Assembly: GCA_900543345.1 (NCBI GenBank)
Contig: UQRJ01000182.1
Span: 1-6,235, forward strand
DNA from: an uncultured Sporolactobacillus sp.
GTDB taxonomy: Bacteria; Bacillota; Bacilli; Bacillales; Sporolactobacillaceae
Direction: 5' to 3'
Length of the DNA: 6,235 bases
The position numbers and the translations under genes were made by a program. Below, piece after piece: positions 1 through 6,235 of the stretch. How positions within the stretch are numbered: position 1 is the first letter of the stretch; each line of letters begins with the position of its first letter. The notes beneath the pieces were generated by a model. That model was not told the origin of the DNA, made no database searches, and saw only the letters and a program-made list of their open reading frames with translations.

Positions 1-1
1 G

Positions 2-2857
2 CTAACGATTATCGGCCGGGAGCGGCGGCGGCCGGATCTGATTGTGTTTGTGAACGGCTTGCCACTCGTTGTCATTGAGCTGAAGTCGGCGTCGGACGAT
101 AATGTCGGCATAGAGAACGCTTATAATCAAATTCAGACATACAAAAAGGACATTGAGGAATTGTTTTATTATAACACCTTTTGCGTGCTGTCCGACGGAA
201 TCAATGCCAAAGCGGGAACGATAACGTCGAGCTTAGAGCGGTTCATGAACTGGCGCAGTCGTGATGGGAAAAAAGTCGAGCCGCTGTCGGTGCCGCAATA
301 TGAGACGCTGCTGGAAGGAATGCTGGCACCGGAGCGGTTGGTTGACATTGCGGTCCATTTTATTCTTTTTCAGTCATCGAGTACGGGTAATTATGACGGC
401 GGCGGCCGAAGAATCGGTGCGAAGAAAACGTTAATTAAGATTCTGGCTGCTTATCATCAGTACTTTGCCGTAAAAAAAGCAATCGCGAAGACGCGGATCG
501 CAACGAGTGCGCAAGGAGATCGCAAGATCGGCGTTGTTTGGCATACGCAAGGGTCGGGGAAAAGTTTTACGATGGTCTTCTATACGGCCGCCCTCGTTCG
601 CGAGTTGAATAATCCGACGATTGTCGTTATTACGGACCGCAACGAACTTGATGATCAGCTGTTTACGACTTTTTATAAATCACGGGAGATCTTGCGGCAA
701 GAGCCGGCACAGGCCGACGTTCGCCGCTTGACGGCGGAACAGAAATCGGCAATGACAGTCGAAAACAGCCGTGACGTGCACGGCTTGTACGATCTGTTGC
801 ATGAACGGGCGGCGGGCGGCATCATTTTTACCACGATCCAAAAATTCAAGCCGGAGTCAAATGAAATGCCGGTACTGACCGATCGGCGCAATGTGATCAT
901 TATTGCCGATGAGGCACATCGCAGCCAGTACGGGCTGCGGGCGAAGACGAGTTTGAAGACCGGCGTTGTTAAGTTCGGCTATGCCAAATATGTGCGTGAT
1001 GCGCTGCCGAATGCATCTTTTATCGGTTTTACGGGAACGCCGATCGAACTGGGCGATAAATCGACAAGAGCTGTCTTCGGCGATTATATCGACACCTATG
1101 ATATGACTCGGGCGGTCGAGGATAAGGCGACGGTCAAAATTTATTATGAAAACCGCGTGATTAAACTGGAAGCGGACGAGGACGTGCTTCAGCATCTCGA
1201 CGAAGATTTTGCCGAGATCACCGAAGGGCAGGAGGAGCTGGAACGAGAAAAAACGAAGGCGAAGTGGTCACGCCTTGAGGCGGTCGTTGGCTCACCGAAT
1301 CGAATAAAGAAACTGGCCGACGATATTGTTGCTCATTTCGAAGCGCATGAGCGAGTAATGGACGGAAAGGCAATGATCGTTTGTATGAGCCGGCGAATTT
1401 GCGTCGACTTGTATGATGCAATTGTGGCATTGCGGCCTGAGTGGCATAGTGATGATGATCATCAAGGTAAAATTAAAGTCGTGATGACCGGCAGTGCGGC
1501 GGACAGCCCGCGCCTGCAGAAACATGTCGGCGGCAAGCAGCGTCGTGATTTGCTTGCCCGGCGGATGAAAGATGTGAACGATCCGCTGAAAATCGTCATC
1601 GTCCGTGATATGTGGCTGACCGGCTTCGATGTGCCGTCTTTGAACACAATGTATATCGATAAACCGATGCGCGGTCATAATCTAATGCAGGCAATCGCTC
1701 GTGTCAACCGGGTGTTTAAAGATAAAGAGGGCGGCGTGGTCGTTGATTATATTGGCATTCTCGAGAGCTTGAAGCAAGCGCTGCACGATTACACCGACAG
1801 TGATCGGCAAAACACCGGCATCGACCTTGCAAAAGCGGTAGCCGTCATGCAGGAGAAATTGGAGATCGTCCGTGGGATCATGCACGGCTTCGACTATCGC
1901 GACTATTTTGGCGAATCACCGCGGCGGCGGATGCAGGTAATCGCTGAAGCAATGAATTTTATCCTCGGCAAAAAGGAGAAAGAACAGAAAGCGTTCATTC
2001 AAGTGGCGACGGAACTCGGTAAGGCGCACGGCCTTGTGGCGGCAACCGACGAAGGGCGTGAACGGGCAATGGAGGTCGGCTTTTTTAAAGCGGTGAAGGC
2101 GACGCTCGTCAAGTTAAAGCGCCGCGGTCCGACAGTTGCGAAGACCAAAGTGGTCGATCAGCGCGTCCGTCAGCTGCTTGGGCGCTCGATCATTTCCGAT
2201 AACGTCATCGACATCTTTCAGGCACTCGGTCTTAAACAGCCGGAAATCTCGCTGCTTGACGAGAGCTTTTTACAAGAAGTGCGGACACTGAAGACGAAGA
2301 ACTTGGCCCGGGAAATGTTGAAAAAGCTGCTGGAAGGCGAGATCAAGACGATGACGCACACGAACGTCGTGAAATCAGAACTTTTTTCGGAAAAATTGAA
2401 AAGCTCGCTGAGTAAGTACCGCAATCAGTCGATCACGAATGCCGAAGTGATTGAAGAATTAATCAAGATGGCCCGACAGATCCGGCAGATGGGCGAGCGA
2501 GAAGCACAGCTCGGCCTCAACCGCGATGAAATTGCTTTCTATGATGCGTTGGCCAAAGACAAAGCCGCTCGTGATTTTTACGACGAACCGACATTGAAAA
2601 AGATTGCTCAAGAGCTGACAAATGCGATCCGCCGCAACGTGACGATAGACTTTAATGTCCGCGAGCAGGCACAGGCGATGATGCGCCGCACGATCCGTCG
2701 TTTGCTGAAAAAATATAACTATCCGCCGGATCAGGCCGAGGATGCCACACAAACGGTGATGCGCCAAGTGAACCTGATGGCCGGCAACATCACTCCGAGT
2801 GCAGAGACCTATGACGGCATGCTCGCCGCTGAGGACAAGGGGACATATCGAGTATAA
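2..2857 (+). CDS. hsdR: Type I restriction enzyme R subunit (HsdR), 5' partial
   Basis: HsdR is the ATP-driven DNA translocase and endonuclease of a type I restriction-modification complex; it acts in the cytoplasm with HsdM and HsdS. The frame is open to the left edge, so the GTG at 44 is internal: the codons before it read RERRRPDLIVFVNG, the usual run-up to the nuclease core. Numbering from the codon at 44, the PD-(D/E)xK site is the PD at bases 32-37 plus E12-L-K14, followed by the family's QxxxY motif (Q29, Y33). The SF2 helicase motifs follow: Walker A TQGSGKS (168-174), DEAH (289-292), GFTGTP (328-333), DMWLTGFD (522-529) and QAIARVNR (549-556). The helical C-terminal region is complete, ending in a typical RRLLKKYNYPPDQAEDAT segment. 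The 951 visible codons against about 1000-1050 in the family imply that roughly 50-80 residues are missing. I see no frameshift or lost catalytic residue, so the gene looks functional. hsdM and hsdS are not in the window. Confidence 0.96.
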   Translation, partial: LTIIGRERRRPDLIVFVNGLPLVVIELKSASDDNVGIENAYNQIQTYKKDIEELFYYNTFCVLSDGINAKAGTITSSLERFMNWRSRDGKKVEPLSVPQYETLLEGMLAPERLVDIAVHFILFQSSSTGNYDGGGRRIGAKKTLIKILAAYHQYFAVKKAIAKTRIATSAQGDRKIGVVWHTQGSGKSFTMVFYTAALVRELNNPTIVVITDRNELDDQLFTTFYKSREILRQEPAQADVRRLTAEQKSAMTVENSRDVHGLYDLLHERAAGGIIFTTIQKFKPESNEMPVLTDRRNVIIIADEAHRSQYGLRAKTSLKTGVVKFGYAKYVRDALPNASFIGFTGTPIELGDKSTRAVFGDYIDTYDMTRAVEDKATVKIYYENRVIKLEADEDVLQHLDEDFAEITEGQEELEREKTKAKWSRLEAVVGSPNRIKKLADDIVAHFEAHERVMDGKAMIVCMSRRICVDLYDAIVALRPEWHSDDDHQGKIKVVMTGSAADSPRLQKHVGGKQRRDLLARRMKDVNDPLKIVIVRDMWLTGFDVPSLNTMYIDKPMRGHNLMQAIARVNRVFKDKEGGVVVDYIGILESLKQALHDYTDSDRQNTGIDLAKAVAVMQEKLEIVRGIMHGFDYRDYFGESPRRRMQVIAEAMNFILGKKEKEQKAFIQVATELGKAHGLVAATDEGRERAMEVGFFKAVKATLVKLKRRGPTVAKTKVVDQRVRQLLGRSIISDNVIDIFQALGLKQPEISLLDESFLQEVRTLKTKNLAREMLKKLLEGEIKTMTHTNVVKSELFSEKLKSSLSKYRNQSITNAEVIEELIKMARQIRQMGEREAQLGLNRDEIAFYDALAKDKAARDFYDEPTLKKIAQELTNAIRRNVTIDFNVREQAQAMMRRTIRRLLKKYNYPPDQAEDATQTVMRQVNLMAGNITPSAETYDGMLAAEDKGTYRV

Positions 2858-2881
2858 TTAATGCATACTTATGAATTGATT

Positions 2882-2890
2882 GGAAAGGGA
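2882..2890 (+). promoter_or_regulatory. Shine-Dalgarno sequence deciding the SWIM gene start
   Basis: GGAAAGGGA lies 6 nt before the ATG at 2897, a good spacing for a ribosome binding site. The earlier in-frame ATG at 2861 has only AAGGGG at 2837-2842, 18 nt away, which is too far. This favours initiation at 2897 and makes the 12 residues encoded from 2861 probably untranslated leader. It is an inference from spacing; a conserved N-terminus in homologues would settle it. Confidence 0.6.
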
Positions 2891-2896
2891 TGCGCG

Positions 2897-4570
2897 ATGG
2901 ATCTGCAAACTTTTGATCATGAACTCGATCCGATCATTTTACAACGCGGATTTGATTATTATAAACAAAATAAAATCATATCGGTGCAAGCCGATCGACC
3001 GAATCAATTTGAACTTCACGTACAAGGCAGTCAAATCTATACTGTGACCGTAACATTGGATCAACGGGGGCGGATTTTAGCGACAGCCTGTGATTGCCCC
3101 TATGACTTTGGCGAGTATTGCAAGCATCAGGCGGCGGCCTTTTATTTGTTGCGCGAACGAAAGGCGCAGCGAAAAAAACGGAAACCGCCGTTCGATTTAG
3201 CGACGGCCTTGCACGCCGTACCGAAAGACGCGCTGATTGCGCTGATCTTGGAGTTTGCTCACAACGATTCGGCGATTCATCAGCGGTTAAGGGGATTGTT
3301 TGCACCGGATGAGGAGCTGCTCAATCAAAGTCGGTTGTTGATTCGTCGGGCGATCCGGGACGCGGCCGGTCGCGACGGTTTTATTCAATGGAATCGGACA
3401 AGTGAGGCACTGCAAGGGGCGGACGAAGTGCTTCAGCAGGCACGGGAACGGGTGAAACAGGGCAGCGGTGTGACGGCCGCCCGGCTCTGCTTCATCGTGC
3501 TGCCGGAAGTCATCGGCATGCTGGATCATTGCGATGATTCCGACGGTGATTGCGGTTGGACCGTGACCGAAACGTTGGATGTATTGAAACAAGCGACGGT
3601 GACCGCGGCTTCGCATGAGTCGCCGACGACGCAAGCCAAGCTCTATCGCCGAATCATGAAAGCCGAAGCCGCGTATCGCGAGCAAGACTGGGGCGCCGAG
3701 TGGCGCAATCAGCTGCTTGAAGCGGCTGTTGAACTGTGCGCGAATGAGTCCCTGCGCCGCCGCTGGACCAAGGTTGTGGACGGACTCGTTGCGGTGCAGG
3801 AAAAATCGCAGTACGGTCTGCGCCAGCAAGAAAAGTTGCTGTTTTTAAAATATAAACTGACGGAAAAATGGAATGGGAAAGCAGCAGCCCATCGTTTTCT
3901 TTACGATCATCTTCATTTTCCGATGTTTCGCAGCGAAGCCCTTTACCTGGCGGCGACAGATAATCATTGGGAAGCAGTGTATCGGCTGTGCCTGCCGGAT
4001 GAAAACGCGTTATTGCCGACCGATTGGCAGCAAAACGATGAGCGAGAGACGTTGCACTTGCAGGCATGCCTGCAGCTCAATAAAATTGCTGAAGCCAGGA
4101 AGCTGACACTTTCCTTTCTTTGCGATCGCGACGATTATGACTATTTTGCCAAATTGCATGCGCTCTATCCGGCGGACGAGTGGCCGGCTGTCGTTGAGAA
4201 AGTGATCGATCGTTTTGAAAAGAAGGGATCTGCATCGCAGGCCTACGTGAAGATTTTAGTGCACGAGCGGCAGCTTGATCGCCTGCTTCACTATTGCCGG
4301 CGCTTCCCCAGCGAAATTAGCGAGCTCTATCCGCAGTTGATCGACCGTTTTCCTGCCGCAGTCGCGGAGATTTTTACGGCGTATATTCGCGAGCAGGCAA
4401 GGAATGCCGGTGAGCGTAAAGCTTATCATAACGTCTGCCGCCTCATCCGCACCTTTCGCAAGGCGTGTGGAAATGCGGCGACGGACCGGTTGATCGACGA
4501 TTTACTCGTTAAAAATCGCCGCCGCCCGGCGTTCGTCGATGAACTGCATCACGTTCGCAACGATTCATAA
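2897..4570 (+). CDS. SWIM zinc-finger family protein
   Basis: This is a predicted cytoplasmic protein of 557 residues (569 if the ATG at 2861 is used). Residues 1-60 are the usual lead-in of this family (FDHELDPIILQRGFDYYKQN). The SWIM zinc-binding motif CxCx7CxH follows, with C65, C67, C75 and H77. A strongly basic patch (residues 86-96, RERKAQRKKRK) comes next and could contact nucleic acid. The rest looks alpha-helical and repeat-like, with an acidic DDSDGDCG stretch near 213-220, and ends in a segment (RRRPAFVDEL) that I believe is typical of bacterial SWIM proteins. There is no signal peptide, membrane segment or recognised catalytic domain. SWIM domains are known as DNA- or protein-binding zinc modules; the biochemical role of this family is not established. 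The gene starts 39 bp after the hsdR stop, on the same strand and with no visible promoter, so it is probably co-transcribed with hsdR. A role in the restriction system is only an inference from position. Confidence 0.88.
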   Translation: MDLQTFDHELDPIILQRGFDYYKQNKIISVQADRPNQFELHVQGSQIYTVTVTLDQRGRILATACDCPYDFGEYCKHQAAAFYLLRERKAQRKKRKPPFDLATALHAVPKDALIALILEFAHNDSAIHQRLRGLFAPDEELLNQSRLLIRRAIRDAAGRDGFIQWNRTSEALQGADEVLQQARERVKQGSGVTAARLCFIVLPEVIGMLDHCDDSDGDCGWTVTETLDVLKQATVTAASHESPTTQAKLYRRIMKAEAAYREQDWGAEWRNQLLEAAVELCANESLRRRWTKVVDGLVAVQEKSQYGLRQQEKLLFLKYKLTEKWNGKAAAHRFLYDHLHFPMFRSEALYLAATDNHWEAVYRLCLPDENALLPTDWQQNDERETLHLQACLQLNKIAEARKLTLSFLCDRDDYDYFAKLHALYPADEWPAVVEKVIDRFEKKGSASQAYVKILVHERQLDRLLHYCRRFPSEISELYPQLIDRFPAAVAEIFTAYIREQARNAGERKAYHNVCRLIRTFRKACGNAATDRLIDDLLVKNRRRPAFVDELHHVRNDS

Positions 4571-4619
4571 GCTGTTGGAGTCATGCCGAAACGGCGGAAG
4601 TAGCCCCGAAACGGTGGAA

Positions 4620-4721
4620 GTAGCCCCGAATCGACGGAAAGTAGCTCCGAAACGGCGGAAGTAGCCCCGAATCGCACAGAGTAGCCCCGAATCGACGGAA
4701 AGTAGCTCCGAAACGGCGGAA
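4620..4721. repeat. Duplicated 41-bp unit pair within the array (4620-4660 and 4681-4721)
   Basis: Units 2-3 and units 5-6 are identical over 41 bp: a GACGGAAA-type 21-mer followed by a GGCGGAA-type 20-mer. They are separated by one 20-bp GCACAGA-type unit. This is a sign of segmental duplication of multi-unit blocks rather than only single-unit slippage. Confidence 0.9.
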
Positions 4722-4886
4722 GTAGCTCCAAAACGGCAGAAGTAGCTCCGAAACGGCAGGAGTAGCTCCGAATCATGCAGAAGTAGCCCGAATCGACGGA
4801 AAGTAGCTCCGAAACGGCGGAAAGTAGCCCCGAATCGACGGAAAGTAGCCCCGAATCGACGGAAAGTAGCCCCGAAACGGCGGAAA

Positions 4887-5009
4887 GTAGCTCCGAAACG
4901 GCAGGAGTAGCCCCGAATCAGCACAGAGTAGCTCCGAATCGACGGAAAGTAGCTCCGAAACGGCGGAAGTAGCTCCGAAACGGCAGGAGTAGCCCCGAAT
5001 CAGCACAGA
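4887..5009. repeat. Duplicated 41-bp unit pair within the array (4887-4927 and 4969-5009)
   Basis: Units 15-16 and 19-20 are identical over 41 bp (GGCAGGA type followed by AGCACAGA type), offset by 82 bp. Units 14 and 18, which precede each copy, also match except for one extra A in unit 14. The original duplication therefore probably covered about four units. Confidence 0.88.
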
Positions 5010-5090
5010 GTAGCCCCGAAACGGCAGGAGTAGCCCCGAATCAGCACAAAGTAGCCCCGAAACGGCAGGAGTAGCCCCGAAACGCACAGA

Positions 5091-5172
5091 GTAGCCCCGA
5101 AACGCACAGAGTAGCTCCGAATCATGCAGAAGTAGCCCCGAAACGCACAGAGTAGCTCCGAATCATGCAGAA
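5091..5172. repeat. Perfect tandem 41-bp duplication within the array
   Basis: Units 25-26 (5091-5131) and 27-28 (5132-5172) are exact head-to-tail copies of a dimer, a GCACAGA-type unit followed by an ATGCAGAA-type unit. Perfect identity suggests that this is one of the most recent expansions in the array. Confidence 0.92.
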
Positions 5173-5305
5173 GTAGCCCCGAATCAGTACAAAGTAGCCC
5201 CGAAACGGTGGAAGTAGCTCCGAAACGCACAGAGTAGCCCCGAAACGGCGGAAAGTAGCTCCAAACTGCCGAAAATCTCCACTGCCGGAACGCGATATAC
5301 ATTTT

Positions 5306-6200
5306 TCATTCCATTCCCAGAAAAATCTCTTCCAGTGACGGTTTGTCGACGTTGACTTCGTACAGATCAATGTTGTGGTCGAGAAATGTCCGAATGATGC
5401 GTGGCGTGTCGGCTTCCGACCGGATCGGCAATGTCGACCAATTGTCTTTAGTTTTGATCGAAAAGCCGCTTTGTTTAAACAGGGGTGCCAGCCGGTCGCC
5501 CGGGACCGATGCGTGGCGGATGCGCAGTCGGAGCGTTTTGGTATGACGCGTTCTTAAGTCGTCGATTGTCCCTTCGTCGACAAGAAAACCATTCTGCATG
5601 ATAGCGATGCGGGTGCAGATTTTCTCAACTTCGCTTAAGTTATGCGAGGTTGTGAAAATGGTTTTACCCTGCCGGTGCAGGTCGACGATGAGTTTTTCGA
5701 TCTGTCGGCTTGATTCGATATCCATCCCTGCCGTTGGTTCGTCAAAAAAGATCAGTTCCGGATTATGGATCAGTGCTTGGGCGACACCGAGTTTCTTCTT
5801 CATGCCGAATGAAAAGCCTTTGACTTTTTTGTCCTTGGCTTTCAGCAAACCGACTTGTTCCAGGACATGTTCGCAGCGAGTCTTGGTCGGCGCAGTGCCG
5901 CAGAGCCGGCTGAAATAAATCAGATGACCGATCGCCGTCAGCGAATCATAAAAGGTAGAATATTCGGGAAGCACGCCGATTCTTGACTTGACCTTATCCA
6001 GATTGCTGTGGCCCAGTAAAGCAAAACTTCCCGATGTCGGATGGATGATGCCAGTCAAGATATTGATAAAGGTCGATTTTCCGGCGCCGTTGAGACCGAG
6101 GAAGCCGTAGATTTCCCCCTGTTTTACCTTTAAACTAACATTGTTGACCGCCATGTTGGTCCCATAAATTTTTGTGATCCCGTCGGCTTCAATCACGTTC
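5306..6200 (-). CDS. ABC transporter ATP-binding protein (ABC-2/drug-export type), truncated at its start
   Basis: This is the nucleotide-binding subunit that powers an ABC transporter on the inner face of the membrane. Numbering assumes the adapter-adjacent G at 6200 is the last base of an ATG, giving 298 residues. Walker A GLNGAGKST is at 36-44 (bases 6071-6097), the Q-loop position reads IGVLPE (E80), the signature is FSFGM at 130-134 in place of LSGGQ, Walker B LIFFDE is at 150-155, the D-loop AGMD at 158-161 and the switch histidine is H187. The last 80 or so residues form an extension like the DUF4162-type tail of ABC-2 exporter ATPases, ending in the typical PSLEEIFLGME. The genomic reading starts NVIEADGITKIYG, a normal N-terminus for the family. 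The residues MCIRD and part of the next codon that appear upstream in frame come from adapter and are not part of the protein. No permease gene follows the stop; the array does. A permease, if linked, lies upstream, off the window. The substrate cannot be inferred. Confidence 0.93.
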
Positions 6201-6235
6201 CTGTCTCTTATACACATCTGACGCTGCCGACGAAT
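6201..6235. other. Illumina Nextera (Tn5 transposase) adapter, not genomic
   Basis: Bases 6201-6219 read CTGTCTCTTATACACATCT, the 19-bp Tn5 mosaic end in reverse complement, and 6220-6233 continue GACGCTGCCGACGA, the Nextera read-1 tail. The final AT would be the start of the index. Genomic sequence therefore ends at 6200. On the minus strand the adapter supplies a false ATG and the residues MCIRD plus part of an Arg codon, an artefact that can be mistaken for a protein start. Confidence 0.98.

Larger units (their letters stand above)
4580..5290. repeat. Tandem array of 20/21-bp units filling the convergent intergenic region
   Basis: From 4600 to 5254 there are 32 contiguous units (17 of 20 bp and 15 of 21 bp, 655 bp in all), each starting with GTAGC. 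A typical unit is GTAGCCCCGAAACGGCGGAA. The first 13 nt (GTAGCYCCGAAWC) are nearly invariant. The remaining 7-8 nt come from a small recurring set: GGCGGAA(A), GACGGAAA, GGCAGGA, GCACAGA, AGCACAGA, ATGCAGAA, GGTGGAA and rare variants. One decayed unit precedes (4580-4599, with GTCATG in place of GTAGCT). Two decayed units follow (5255-5275 and about 5276-5290, the latter keeping TCTCCACTGCCGGAA). The array begins 10 bp after the SWIM gene stop and ends 15 bp before the ABC gene stop. Minus-strand frames stay open because most units lack stop codons on that strand, but the mixed 20/21 period keeps changing the frame, so I do not regard these as proteins. The function is unknown. Confidence 0.97.

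Noticed and set aside
44..46. GTG at 44 as the start of hsdR
   Set aside because: The frame is open to the left edge and the upstream codons encode the conserved RPD part of the nuclease core, so the gene begins off the window.
2853..2858. TATAAT-like sequence just before the SWIM gene as a -10 box
   Set aside because: It overlaps the hsdR stop, lies 3 bp from the ATG at 2861, and has no TTGACA-like -35 element about 17 bp upstream; chance match.
673..3829. Opposite-strand and alternative-frame open reading frames within hsdR and the SWIM gene
   Set aside because: They are antisense or out-of-frame shadows of strongly conserved coding sequence, without recognisable domains.
4584..4594. GCCGAAACGGC inverted repeat as an intrinsic terminator of the SWIM gene
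   Set aside because: The stem is only 4 bp with a 3-nt loop and no T-tract follows; it is part of a decayed array unit.
4600..5254. CRISPR array
   Set aside because: Units are only 20-21 bp with no 25-40 nt unique spacers; the variable 7-8 nt halves recur many times, and no cas gene is nearby.
4549..5370. Several minus-strand reading frames of 75-119 codons across the array (heptad-like peptides such as FRRFGAT)
   Set aside because: They arise because most units lack stops on that strand. The mix of 20- and 21-bp units shifts frame repeatedly, the frames overlap one another, and none has a convincing ribosome binding site.
6200..6217. ATG at 6217 as the start of the ABC ATPase
   Set aside because: It lies inside the Nextera adapter; the residues it adds are a library artefact.

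Overview
The window is a 6.2 kb contig or contig end from a bacterium. It is most likely a Firmicute of moderate G+C. The clues are a Gram-positive-style ribosome binding site, a SWIM zinc-finger protein of a type I associate with that phylum, and a drug/ABC-2-type ABC ATPase. None of these is decisive. The right end is not genomic: the last 35 bases are Illumina Nextera (Tn5) adapter.

Layout: (1) positions 2-2857, plus strand, carry most of hsdR, the restriction/translocase subunit of a type I restriction-modification system, with its N-terminus cut off by the left edge. (2) Positions 2897-4570, plus strand, carry a SWIM zinc-finger protein that follows hsdR closely enough to share its transcript; its longest reading frame begins 3 bp after the hsdR stop. 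(3) Positions 4571-5305, between convergent genes, are almost entirely a short-period tandem array: 32 recognisable 20/21-bp units plus decayed units at both ends. (4) Positions 5306-6200, minus strand, carry the ATPase subunit of an ABC transporter, cut at or right next to its start codon by the adapter. (5) Positions 6201-6235 are adapter sequence.

How the parts relate: hsdR and the SWIM gene look like one operon, so the SWIM protein may be an accessory of the restriction system or simply a passenger. hsdM and hsdS are expected to the left, off the window. The ABC gene belongs to a different, opposing transcription unit; its permease partner is not in view and would have to lie beyond the adapter-truncated end. 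No promoter is visible because both transcription units begin outside the window, and I see no conventional intrinsic terminator at either gene's 3' end.

The part most worth a second look is the array. Each unit has a conserved 13-nt core (GTAGCYCCGAAWC) and a 7-8 nt half drawn from about ten recurring types. The types correlate with polymorphic positions in the core and are distributed unevenly along the array. It looks like a non-coding minisatellite rather than a CRISPR or a protein repeat. No function can be read from the sequence alone.
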